This document shows positions 54,001-63,560 of a stretch of DNA of 64,000 nt, one piece after another. Origin of the DNA: Zygnema cylindricum (Eukaryota; Streptophyta; Zygnematophyceae; Zygnematales; Zygnemataceae); the NCBI GenBank assembly GCA_037447655.1, contig JBBHKE010000339.1, positions 310,001 to 374,000 on the forward strand, read 5' to 3'. The stretch's first letter is position 1; each line of letters starts with the position of its first letter. The notes under the pieces were generated by a model. It was not told where the DNA came from and searched no databases. It worked only from the letters and a program-made list of their open reading frames with translations. The translations under genes were made by a program, and so were the position numbers.

Positions 54001-54272
54001 AGTACTCGGGTTTATTAAAATCTGAGACTCAGAATGTCTTTTGTGATAATGAAGCTGCTATCTCTATCGAAGCTAATCCAAAGCACCATTTCAAAGATAA
54101 ACATATAGATATAAGACTAAGCTTTGTCAAGGAGAAGGTTGAGGATAAAATAATTAAACTAGCTCATAAAAGTGATAAAGAGATGATTGTAGACATGTTG
54201 ACAAAACCGGTAACTTCTCCTAAAATAAAATTTTGCAGAGAAAATTGTGGACTTAAATTAAAAGTTGACTAA
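51030..54272 (+). pseudogene. pol: Element 7 pol: protease, integrase, RT, RNase H
   Basis: Protease EWIIDSGTSMHMC (about 51057). Integrase: LWHKRLGHVNLDRL (51451), zinc Cys pair changed (SSGCAQRK: first Cys to Ser), HTDV (51649), TITYDWSTYTKVYF, SDNGKEYT (51838) and NGVAEKVHRTLGD (51937), so the D-D-E triad is present. Linker RYKWV-like; RT MDIKTAFLQGDLEEEIYIRQ (53019), YGLKQA (53141), IYVDDLLVLS (53276). RNase H: frames 53460-53896 and 53997-54272 (DITTRNDASYGD, then KHHFKDKHIDIRLSF). Lesions include TAG at 51666, TGA at 52134, TGA at 52563, TAA at 53397 and TGA at 53894. Confidence 0.92.
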
Positions 54273-54285
54273 GAATTAAGGGGAG
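54271..54285 (+). promoter_or_regulatory. Polypurine tract of element 7
   Basis: AAGAATTAAGGGGAG immediately before TGTTGAAAAG of the 3' LTR. Confidence 0.8.
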
Positions 54286-54334
54286 TGTTGAAAAGAAGTA
54301 ATTAATATTCACTTCTTAATTTAGACTCTAGAGT

Positions 54335-54337
<3 letters not shown>

Positions 54338-54404
<67 letters not shown>
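54338..54404 (+). repeat. (GA)n microsatellite inside the LTR
   Basis: About 30 uninterrupted GA units; the paired 5' LTR has about seven. The LTRs were identical at insertion, so the array changed length afterwards. Confidence 0.95.
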
Positions 54405-54407
<3 letters not shown>

Positions 54408-54480
54408 CCATGGCTTCCGCCACAGTCAAAATGAAAAAAACAGGCAGACAGGTAGACAGATTGATAGATTACCAAAATGT

Positions 54481-54553
54481 TGCCCTAAACTAGATTTCAA
54501 CCTATGTCAATAACTAATATGTAGACATACGACTTAACCATTATGGCGTTACG
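54481..54553 (-). other. tRNA-like block in LTR, antisense (family C)
   Basis: Minus strand: AACGCCATAATGGTTAAGTCG (D-arm-like) and GACATAGGTTGAAATCTAG (B-box-like). The anticodon-arm stem seen in the 5' LTR is worn. Confidence 0.55.
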
Positions 54554-55097
54554 GAACGATACACGTAAGAAGTTCGGTATTTAATTAAAGTGTTACGCAA
54601 ACCTCACTTTCACTAAAATAGACCAAAATTGAGGAAACAACATCTATAGTCAAACGGCGCTCGCGGACGCGAATCTAACGGTGTAAAATACATGATCGGA
54701 AAGACGTCGTCGCCCCCTCCAAACCCGAATGAATCTTTGGCGGCTTTTGATTATATCGGGGCGTTATGCCACGTGGCACCACATCATTGGACGCCGGAAA
54801 GGAAGGGAGGAGGAATGATGGCTCTCACGTTGACAAGTGTTAACCAGAAAGCCATGTTGTACAATGGCCGTACAAGAAGTACAATCGGCCACTGTGCCTT
54901 CTTGTACCTTACACCCTTTGATTGGCCTAGTGTAGAGTAGTAAGTAGTTGTGAGTAGGAGTTAAGGGACTTAGCGTGTTTGAGGCGCCTCTCTCCAGGTG
55001 ACCTTTTGTATTTAGAGGCCATCTTTGCCTAGCCATAACTTGCTGCTCAGGGGAGCAAATTCAATGATTCTTTTTACGTTTGACTCAAGGGAGTCTT

Positions 55098-55614
55098 TTA
55101 AACCGCCAGAATAGGTATTCCGTGATATTGACTTGTATGTAAGCCTATCAATCCGCACAAACGTTTGATATTTTCTTTTCAAACTAATGTTTGATAAATT
55201 TGTTTAGTGCGGTACTGGCGTGCATATGAAATTCACTGTGATTATATGTGAGATTTCCCATAAGCCTAGATAATTGATTTATTCTACATGTTCATCTTTA
55301 AGTAGTTACCTGACACTGTATCTCAACACATGTCCTAGACTATAAGACAAGGATGTTGGCTATTCAAGCAAACCATAGGGACCGGAATCAATACCTAGCT
55401 GGTTCGTATTTTTTTGGTACGGTCTTCTCAGACTGTCCTCTGTCCTCTCTTGCTGCTTAGGCAGCCATGGATCTATCTCTCTCTCTCCAGTCATTAATGA
55501 CTTCAACAAGTATAGAGACCACGGAGAGAAGGGTTAAAGCTTAACAAACACATTTTATTTTGTTCCTTTAAAACTGGCTAAGAAAAAACAAATAGAAAAA
55601 CACGTATTTCAACA
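55098..55614 (-). repeat. Minus-strand LTR of element 8 (family E), truncated
   Basis: The reverse complement starts TGTTGAAATACGTG at 55614 after a purine tract. It carries the CATGGCTGCCTAAGCAGC block and breaks off near 55098 against the truncated LTR of element 7. Confidence 0.75.
55332..55398 (+). other. tRNA-like block in LTR, antisense (family E)
   Basis: Plus strand: CCTAGACTATAAGACAAGGA (A-box side), then CATAGGGACCGGAATCAATACC (T-arm/B-box side). Same orientation rule as the other families. Confidence 0.5.
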
Positions 55615-57533
55615 CTTCCCTTATTTTTTAGTCACCTTTTGTTTTCAATCCACACTGTTATCTACAAAATTTAAGTTTAGGAGATGGGACTATCTTTGTC
55701 ATCATATCTACCACTATCTCTCCATCTGGTCTATACTCCAAGCTAACAATTTTGTTTCTAACCCTTTCCCTCACAAAACTTTGTCTTATGTCCATATGTT
55801 TTGCCTTAAAGTGGTGCTTTAGGTTGGCTACAACTACAATTGCAACCTGCTTATTGCAAAACACTTTGTGCACACCAACCTTCATAAACCCAAGTTCTTA
55901 TAGCAAAGAATTCACCCACATCAATTCTTTGACAGCAGAACAAGAGGCCATGTACTCAACCTCCATAGTGGACCGAGCAACCACATACAAATCATATCGA
56001 GAAGTACACCTGTTATAGGTGCAGGTGCATCCTTGTAACTGGCATCACTCGAAATACTGATGTTAGTGTTTTCCCCTCCTTGATGGAACTAAAGATCTTT
56101 GGTCCCTATCAGATATCTCATCAACCTTTTGGATGCCTCCTAATCCTTCTTTGTAAGATCATTGAGACTCATGTTGAGGACTCCAACTGGCGAAGTTATG
56201 TTTGGTTTGGTACATTTCATGAAATATATCAGAATTCCTACGACATGTCTGTACGGTATTGACTTCATAAACTCTCTCTCTTCTACGCTCATGACTTAAT
56301 CAAGAGTTATCACTCCTTCTACACTCCCCCCACTTACTTTTTCAAGTCTTTGGGAGTGGTACAGCTATTTGCTTTATCTATCTGAATTTTTTCCAACATG
56401 TTTCATATGGCTTTTTCTTGAGTTAATCTGATTACTCTTTTATCGCTATCTCTTTCCATTTAAATTCCTAGAATATAGCTAGCCCCCCCTAAGTCCTTCA
56501 TGTTAAATGTGCTTCTCAAATCTTTCTTTAATTTATTAATCATTTCCACCACATCATCTACATAGATAACAATAAAGATAATCCCATCCTCATCCTCCAA
56601 CGTGTAAATAAGTGGCCGAACTAGTTCCCACATATCCTTGATTGGTTAGAAACTCATATATTTTTTTGTTCTATTGCCTGGGAGCATGCATCAATCCATA
56701 GAAAGACTTAATAAGTCCGCAAAATTTACTTTCCTCTCCTTCCTCCACAAAGCCTTTCGGCTGTCTCGTATTTTTTTTTTCCACTAACTTGCCATTTAGG
56801 AAGGCCGTTTTAATGTCTATTTGATGAATCTACATATCTTCTGCTGGCGGTAGATCGAGGAGAATCCTTACTGAAGGGAAACGTACAACTGGTGCAAAGG
56901 TTTATTCATATTCAATCCCCTCCTTTTGGGTAAAACCCTTTGCTACCAATCTAGCTTTGTACTTCTCAATGGTATTATCTAGGTTGAGTTTCAGCTTAAA
57001 CACCCATTTACACCCAATCAGTTTTCTGTCTGGAGAGCAGTCAACTAAATCCCATGTATTGGATTTCGTAATAGAAGCCATCTCATGATAAATGGCCCTA
57101 AGGCATGTGTCATTTTTTTGGATTGTTCACTACCTCTCAGTAAGTTTGAGGCTCATCAAGATGTGACAACTTTGTTACCTTATGAGCTGCTTTTTTTTCT
57201 TGCAGCATTTTGCAGCTCTTTCGTCCTCTTTCAAATTCAGAAGGTGGAGTGGTGGGTAATCTCTGGTTCCTCCGAACAATTTTATTTGCTCCCATATCTA
57301 TGGGAACAAGCTCATCTTCATCCATATCTTCAATCTGTATTTGAGATTGTAGATTCACCAGAGTCCCCTCTTTGGTATGAGTTACTCCTAGATCTGCAAA
57401 AATCTCATCTCTGATATTCCTTTATGGAAAATCTAAATCTTCCTCACTCTCTAACTCAAATCTGATTTTGATTGTCTCAGAGTATTTGAAGGGATCTATT
57501 GACTTCCCTTCATCCATGACAACTAGATGCTTA
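55615..57533 (-). pseudogene. pol: Element 8 pol (minus strand), partial
   Basis: Read from 57533 downwards: the integrase C-terminal linker (HLVVMDEGKSIDPFKYSET), an acidic linker, SEFERGRKSCKMLQEKKAAHK (57137-57358), RT remnants with many stops (MDIKTAFLNGK-like near 56800; the YVDD region near 56560), RNase H end at 55658-55885 (LKHHFKAKHMDIRQSFVRERV). The upstream part is displaced by element 9, which inserts after KHLVV. Heavily decayed. Confidence 0.82.
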
Positions 57534-58594
57534 TGCAATTCTGAGACCTTTATTGGTCCTCAGAATGGGCAGCTCACACAAAGCCCCAAGGATAACCCTG
57601 ACCCCTTTGTGTTTCAAAAATAATAACTGCCACTGTGGTACACAAAACCTATGATCGACTTCACCTTTGTGAAGAGAAGACTCCTTGAGTTAATAATAAA
57701 AAGAATCACTGAATTTTATCCTATGAGCAATATGTTACCAAGGGTCAAAGTTGACCTGTTGTACAAAAGTACTATGGGAGAGAGGCGGCTACCTACCAAA
57801 TTTTCAAAGTCCTTTATCCCTCTCTAAACCCTTTACTACTAGAGTACGGCACCAACTAGAAGATTTTGTCATATAGAAAGATACTGGTGTAGAAATACTT
57901 TTTGTACGGCCATCAAACGGCGTGGCTTAAATGTTGACGCTTGCCATATCTAGATTAGTTCCCTTATTCCCCGGAGATGCCGCAAGCCAATGATGTCGTG
58001 CCACATAGCGCTTGATGTGGCGGTAACAAAAAATCGCCAAAGCGCCTACTTCGCGATCTTGGCACCTATCGTGGCCGTTTGATCAAAATCGACTGTTGAT
58101 TCTAGTCGTCAAAAATCAATGCCTGGTATTTTTTTCGCCATTGAAACAAATGCGCAGTATTTGTTTCGCGAAGTACCGTAAAACATACGTATATTCTAAT
58201 TGTATCTATGTTACATGTCGCTTCAAGCCCTTTAAATGAATTACTATAGATGTATGTCTTTAAATACTTGTCAAACCTTATATAGGTTAGCATTGACCAT
58301 AGACTATAGAATAAAGCTACCGACTACTGTTGACTTGCCGCACGGTAGGTACTAGAATCAAATCCTAGGTCCGTCAAGTATATTTTGGTAAGCCTACAAA
58401 AATCTACTGTATGTCTCTCTCTCTCTTGGGACAACATATGCAGCCATGGCTCTAGCTCCCTCGCTAACCTTCAGTGACTGCGACAAGTGTGGGAGCTGAA
58501 GAGAGGAGTTAGAGGCAAACTGCCTCTACTTCTTTTGTGCATCATTTTACACATTTAGACCTAGATAATACTAAAAGAACCATTAATTTCTACA
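57534..58594 (-). repeat. 3' LTR of element 9 (minus strand, family B)
   Basis: The reverse complement TGTAGAAATTAATGG (58594) to AGAATTGCA (57534), 1061 bp. It inserts in the integrase linker of element 8. Its G-box is worn (TATGTGGCACG near 58005). Confidence 0.9.
58296..58373 (+). other. tRNA-like block in LTR, antisense
   Basis: Plus strand: ATAGACTATAGAATAAAGCT, spacer, then GGTACTAGAATCAAATCCTA and GGTCC. Confidence 0.5.
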
Positions 58595-59913
58595 CTCCCC
58601 TTATTTTCAAATCACTCTTCAATTTAAGACCACACTTCTCCCTTCAAAAAATTAGCTTAGGGGAAGGAATAGGTTTGGTCATCATATCTGCTACCATTTC
58701 GCTATCTGGTATACACTCTAAACTGATTTTTTTGTCTTCTACCTTCTCCCTAACGAAGCCTAGTCTAATGTCCAAATGATTCGCCTTAAAATGGTGTTTA
58801 GGATTGGTAGAAATGGCAATGGCTGCCTAATTATCACAAAACACTTTGTGGACACCACAGTTAAGATAACCAAGCTCACCAAGCAAAGACTTCACCCACA
58901 GTAATTCTTTTACAGTAGAAAAAGAGGCCGTGTACTCAACCTCCCTGGTGTACTGAGCAATGACCTTTTGCTACTTGTTTCTCCAACAACAAGCCATATC
59001 ACCCACATATAATACATACCCTGATGTGCATCTCCTCATAAAAGCATCCCGATAGCTGACATCACTCCAAGTGGTGATGTTAGTATTGTTCCCACGCAAA
59101 TGTAACTATAGATCTCTAGTCCCTATGAGATATCTAAAAACTCACTTAGGTGCCTCCCTATCTTTTTTAGTGGGAGCATTGAGACTCCTACTTAGTACTC
59201 CTACAGCTGCAGCTATGTCCGGACAGGTACAGTTTTTAAAATATATTAGGCTGTCCACTACTTGTCTATAAAGAATTGTCTACATAAATATTTTCTCTTC
59301 AGGGCCTAACTCATCATCCAAAATTACAACTCCCTCTTCCACACTCTCCTCACTTCTCTTCTTTAGTTCTATTGGAGTGGTACAACTATTAGCCTTGTCC
59401 ATTTGGAATCTTTCTAACATAATTCCATTGACCTCTTTTTGAGTTACTGTGATTATCTTTCTATCTCTGTCTCTCTCTACCTCAATTCCTAAAATATACC
59501 TTGCTTCACCCATATGGTTTACCTCAAATCTACCTTTTAGATCCGTTTTCATTTTACTTATTTTATGTATACATTTACTTAAGACAAGCAAATCATAAAC
59601 ATAAACTGCAATAAATATAATTCCTTCCTCATCTTCAAACAAATAAATTGAGTGATCTGAGCACATCCGAATGTATCCCAAACCTGTAAGAAACTCATTG
59701 AGCTTCTTTTTCCATTGCCGAGGTGCTTGTTTTAGCCCATAGAAAGATTTGATCAATCGGAAAACCTTCCTCTCCTCCCCTTGCTCCACAAATCGCTTAG
59801 GCTGTTGCATAACAATCTCCTCTTCCAACCCTCTATGTAGGAAGGCCGTCTTGATGTCCATTTGATGTTCTTCCATGTCTTCTATTGCTACCAAACAATG
59901 AAGTATCCGGACG
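58595..59913 (-). pseudogene. pol: Element 9 pol (minus strand): RT part and RNase H
   Basis: The frame 59280-59957 gives RT from HQMDIKTAFLHRGLEEEI through YGLKQAPRQWKKKL and FEDEEGIIFIAV to YVYDLLVLS. The second Tyr replaces the first catalytic Asp of YVDD, so the enzyme would be dead. It runs on through GEARYILGIEV and KANSCTTPIELKKRSEES. RNase H (58600-59280) is broken by stops but keeps TTWSDVSYRDA-like and EVEYTASF-like pieces. The homology to copia stops near 59913, so gag, protease and integrase are absent. Confidence 0.88.
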
Positions 59914-60053
59914 TTGTAAAGTCGTACATAAATTAGATTTCGTAACCCTTCGTACATCCAATTGTACTTTAAAAGGGAAGCTAACTACTTTCAACTTTCT
60001 CTCTCTCGCACGTTTCACTTATCTCTTTCACGTTAGAAGTGAAAACGGCCACC
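59914..60053 (+). promoter_or_regulatory. Possible promoter/leader of the 60054 frame
   Basis: Begins at the broken end of element 9. A pyrimidine-rich patch (CAACTTTCTCTCTCTCGCAC, about 59989) precedes the ATG by 50-65 bp, as in many plant 5' leaders. No convincing TATA box. Confidence 0.35.
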
Positions 60054-60533
60054 ATGGATTTTCCACTTAATTGTAACACTCGTCCACGTAGCCAATTACC
60101 ACCAGGTCCACCAAACGCGTTCGAAGAAGGAGATACAATTGGAGATCGTATAGTACACGCGCGAGGAAAGAGAAGGAGAAAACGCCCTTTGCGGCCCTTA
60201 GATTTTGAATTTGACATAGGGCCTCCTAATAGTCGCGATAACATAGACGATGCTGAGTACGAACCATCTTTAGAGTCGATGGACAAACCCATAAACGAAC
60301 CCATAGTTGACGGGGAAGAACCTTCGAAAGGGTCAAACACTTCCGAGCACACCATGGATGGTGACATAAACGTGTTGAAATACGAGGGAGACAAGTGTAC
60401 CAAAGACGAGCAATCAGCTGAAAGTACTAAGGGACAAGAAAAAGATAATTATACTACTGACGACGAGGTGATGGAGGTAGCATCTTCAAATCCCCCTCTT
60501 CAGTTGGAATTAGCTTTACTGCGCGACAATTAA
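60054..60533 (+). CDS. Intact 159-residue acidic/basic protein, unrecognised
   Basis: ATG in the strong context GCCACCATGG; the in-frame ATG at 60039 is less favourable. Residues 10-20 are proline-rich (RPRSQLPPGPP). Residues 37-49 form a basic cluster RGKRRRKRPLRPL that could be a nuclear localisation signal. From residue 50 on it is strongly acidic with Asp/Glu/Ser/Thr and probably disordered, ending LELALLRDN. No cysteine or histidine metal site and no membrane segment. It has no stops or frameshifts, unlike everything else nearby. It could be a host gene, or the first part of a larger decayed gene continuing at 60545. I do not recognise the family. Confidence 0.5.
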   Translation: MDFPLNCNTRPRSQLPPGPPNAFEEGDTIGDRIVHARGKRRRKRPLRPLDFEFDIGPPNSRDNIDDAEYEPSLESMDKPINEPIVDGEEPSKGSNTSEHTMDGDINVLKYEGDKCTKDEQSAESTKGQEKDNYTTDDEVMEVASSNPPLQLELALLRDN

Positions 60534-60544
60534 AGAGACCTCTC

Positions 60545-61070
60545 AAAGAGACCTCTCCCCAATTCACCCAAGGTGTGAGTACCCAGACCGGTGGTTCCTA
60601 ACACTTGTAGGACAACGTGGTGCAATGGAAACTTATTACCTTTCACCTTCCCATTTCATTCCCTTTGAGGATTTTCCTCTAGAATAGAGGTACGAAAATC
60701 CCGAAGGGGCTAGGGGCTTAGATAATAAAAAACCACAACCCCTCAACATTACACGTGACTTACCTGCACATCCCACGTGGATGTATATGGCAAGTGACGA
60801 CATTAAAAACTCCTTTTCCGGGTTTACTCAGGTTGACATCAGTGACAAACGACTTCCTTGAAATAAACGTCGGGAGGAAGGCTACCAGTTTGATGTGCGT
60901 GGGTTTCTCCCCATACACCATATTAAGGACCCAAGAATTAGTAGCATTCTCCGCCTCTGCAAGAAGACAAAGGAGGTGCAAGAAGACAAAGGAGGTGGTA
61001 GGTTTCAGGGCCTCTAGAGAAAAGGTATTAAAACAAATTTGGGGTTTTAGGGCGAAGAGGCTATGTATCC
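60545..61070 (+). pseudogene. Decayed coding remnant downstream of 60054 frame
   Basis: One frame with two stops (about 60688 and 60858) reads HPRCEYPDRWFLTLVGQRG, then METYYLSPSHFIPFEDFPLE, PAHPTWMYMASDDIKNSF, SGFTQVDISDKRLP and YQFDVRGFLPIHHIKDPRIS. This has the composition of real globular protein. It follows the 60054 stop by a few codons, so both may once have been one gene. Family not recognised. Confidence 0.4.
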
Positions 61071-61170
61071 GCTTGGAATAGATTGTTAGGGTACCAAGGT
61101 ATTAATGCGAATTTGGGGTTTTAGGGTGAAGGGGCTACGTATCCTCTTGGAATAGATAGTTAAGGTACCT
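61022..61170 (+). repeat. Tandem duplication of about 75 bp
   Basis: AAATTTGGGGTTTTAGGGCG (about 61036) and GAATTTGGGGTTTTAGGGTG (about 61111) start matching units. Both continue GGCTAxGTATCC-CTTGGAATAGAT and end in a GGTACC. Confidence 0.85.
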
Positions 61171-61173
61171 AGA

Positions 61174-61324
61174 CCAACTCCAAAACATACGAGAGTTAGG
61201 GTTCCTCCGCCAAGAGAAGGCGATATCTCGTTCGAAGAATTATTGCAAAAGTTCGTTGATCTCCAACGGGAGTTTGTTGATCTTTGGCGAGAAGTGGGGT
61301 CACTTCGGCGGCTGATTATCTGAG
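61174..61324 (+). pseudogene. C-terminal coding remnant, helical
   Basis: Open stretch TPKHTRVRVPPPREGDISFE, then ELLQKFVDLQREFVDLWREV, then GSLRRLII and TGA at about 61320. The spacing of Leu/Phe/Val suggests an amphipathic helix. Possibly the end of the decayed gene upstream. No family assigned. Confidence 0.3.
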
Positions 61325-61835
61325 AGGATAATGGAGAGGGGGATGGAGACGATGAGAGAGTGGGAGAGAGGGATGATGAAGAGGATGGAGAGATGGAGGG
61401 AGGGGGATAGAGAGGAAGAGTGAGAGGAGGAGGTTTTGTTAGAGAGAAGGGGTGAGGGTGATGGAGAGAAATAGGGGGAGAATAAGGGAAACGAGGTGGG
61501 AGAGGAAGGAGGGAAAAAAGGAGAGGAGGGAAAAGAAATGTTGGGAGGGGATGAGAGAGATGAAGAGAGGGAGGGAGATATGGAGGGAGAAAGAGGGGGA
61601 GAGGAAGAAAAAAGAGGGACAAAGGGGAAGAGGGGGGGTGATAGTGGAGGAGAAGAAAAAGGGGAGGGAGGGAAGGAGAGAGAAGAGGGAAAGAGGGAGA
61701 GAGGGATGGAAAATAAATTTTAAGAGGGGATGAGAGAGATGAAGAGAGGGAGGGAAATATGGAGGGAGAAAGAGGGGGAGAGGGAGAAAAAAGAGGGACA
61801 AAGGGGAAGAGGGGGGGTTATAGTGGAGGAGAAAG
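61325..61835 (+). repeat. Purine-rich satellite block, copy 1
   Basis: GGAGAGA-rich DNA; 61391-61835 is repeated at 62479-62925 nearly unchanged. Inside, a unit of about 180 bp (GGGGATGAGAGAGATGAAGA) occurs at 61547 and 61727. Minus-strand frames through it are Leu/Pro/Ser low complexity, not genes. Confidence 0.9.
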
Positions 61836-62478
61836 AAAACGCTCGTAACTAATATACTCCAACTAAACGTTTTATGGGTATCCACAATTCTAATTATTTT
61901 TAATGAAATATCCATGAAATAATTACAAATCATATTGTTAAAGTAACAAAAATGAGTTTTTTGTCGAAACATCGTTATTAAATCAAAGGTACAATTTTGT
62001 AAACGATAATTTACAAACCCTATTCATAGTGCGGTGTAAGGAGATGTAGCAGACTGCAATCTAATATTTTGGTGTAAGGAGACGTGGCAGACTGCAATCT
62101 ACTATCTTAAATACAACTAGGGCATGATCCTGGAACCTGGTCTAGGTTAAGGGTGCGTCTCTATGTACTTCAAACTTAGAGATTTTTTTTTGTTTTTTAG
62201 CGCAGATCCGGCGGACCCGGATTTCGGGTGTCCCTATGTGTACCAAACGAAATTGTAACTTAGGGCGTGACGATTGTATACGTCGACAATGCCCGTGACG
62301 GTTGTCAACGTCTACAATCTGTGATGACCCACGTCATTTTTCGTAACTGCTTGTGACGTCGCGTGATTTTTCGTGACATTGTAGACCTACCGCCCTCCAG
62401 CCTGTGACGTTTCACGGTTGAAGAAGATGCGTTTTGACTTTGCGTCTATTGTCGGCTCGACGTGAAATGGCATCGGAG
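61836..62478. other. Spacer between satellite copies
   Basis: AT-rich left half, then a 43-bp duplication (GGTGTAAGGAGATGTAGCAG at about 62032 and its variant at 62074) and a stretch rich in GTGACG/CGTGAC words (62260-62410). No gene seen. Confidence 0.55.
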
Positions 62479-62925
62479 AGATGGAGGGAGGGGGATAGAG
62501 AGGAAGAGTGAGAGGAGGAGGTTTTGTTAGAGAGAAGGGGTGAGGGTGATGGAGAGAAATAGGGGGAGAATAAGGGAAACGAGGTGGGAGAGGAAGGAGG
62601 GAAAAAAGGAGAGGAGGGAAAAGAAATGTTGGGAGGGGATGAGAGAGATGAAGAGAGGGAGGGAGATATAGAGGTTGAAAGAGGGAGAGAGGATGAAAAA
62701 AGAGGGACAAAGGGGAAGAGGGGGGGTGATAGTGGAGGAAAAGAAAAAGGGGTGGGAGGGAAGGAGAGAGGAGGGAAAGAGGGGGAGAGGGAGGGAAAAT
62801 AAATTTTAGGAGGGGATGAGAGAGATGAAGAGAAGGAGGGAAATATGGAGGGAGAAAGAGGGGGAGAGGGAGAAGATAGAGGGACAAAGGGGAAGAGGGG
62901 GGGTGATAGTGGAGGAGAACAAAAA
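62479..62925 (+). repeat. Purine-rich satellite block, copy 2
   Basis: Direct copy of 61391-61835 with few differences, offset 1088 bp. Confidence 0.92.
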
Positions 62926-63560
62926 AGGGAGGGAGGGGAGGTGAGAGAAAGAGGGAAAGAGGGAGAGAGGGAGGGAAAAGAAGGGGGGGAGGGAGGAGAG
63001 GGGGGAGAAAGGATGATATCACATCCGCGAGAGGGGGGGGATGAGATGAAGAGAAATAGAGAGGGAGATGGAGGAAATGGGGGAGAGAGAGAGAGTACAA
63101 GAGGGGGAAATGGGGAAAGGGAATGAGGGGGAAGGGGATAGAGAGAGAGGCCGAAGGGGAGAAGGGAGAAGAGAGGGAGGAAGAGGTACAAAGGGGGAAA
63201 GGGGAAGAGAAAGAGATAGAGAAAGAGGGAGATGGAGAGAGGGAAGTAGAGAATGAGAGAGAGAGGGAAAGATGGAGGGATGGAGAGAGAAGGTTGGGAG
63301 AAAGAGAAATGGGCGAAAGGGGAAGAGGAGGGAAGAGCGGGAGGGGAAAAAAAAAGGTTAGCGAGTGGGAGATAGATGTGGGAGATAGAGGAAGGAGGCA
63401 GGAAAGAAAAAAATATGGGAAAGAAGGAAGATAGAGGGGCAGAGGGGAGAGGGGGGGGGGAGAGGAGGATTGGGGGGACAAGGGGGCAGAGAGGGAGGAA
63501 GAGGATCGGAAGGAGGGGGGAATAATGAGAGGAAGGGAAGGGGGAAAAAGACAGTGGTGG
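62926..63560 (+). repeat. Purine-rich low-complexity DNA
   Basis: GGGAGA/GGAGGA-rich without long exact units; minus-strand frames of up to 364 codons here and in copy 2 are composition artefacts. Confidence 0.8.

Larger units (their letters stand above)
48971..55097 (+). mobile_element. Copia element 7 (family C), best preserved copy
   Basis: 5' LTR 48971-49870, internal 49871-54285, 3' LTR 54286-55097 (U5 truncated). Gag-pol has fewer stops than any other copy and keeps protease DSG, integrase D-D-E and RT YVDD. The right target duplication cannot be checked because the LTR end is missing. Confidence 0.9.
54286..55097 (+). repeat. 3' LTR of element 7, U5 end missing
   Basis: Matches 48971 onwards up to GACTCAAGGGAGTCTT and then breaks into the minus-strand LTR of element 8. 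GCCACGTGGCACC near 54768. Confidence 0.9.

Noticed and set aside
3256-58373. Calling the tRNA-like blocks functional tRNA genes
   Set aside because: Acceptor stems do not pair and several T- or anticodon-arms are worn; they are described as tRNA-like only.
61086-61972. Minus-strand Leu/Pro/Ser frames
   Set aside because: Same satellite composition effect; they overlap the duplicated GA block.
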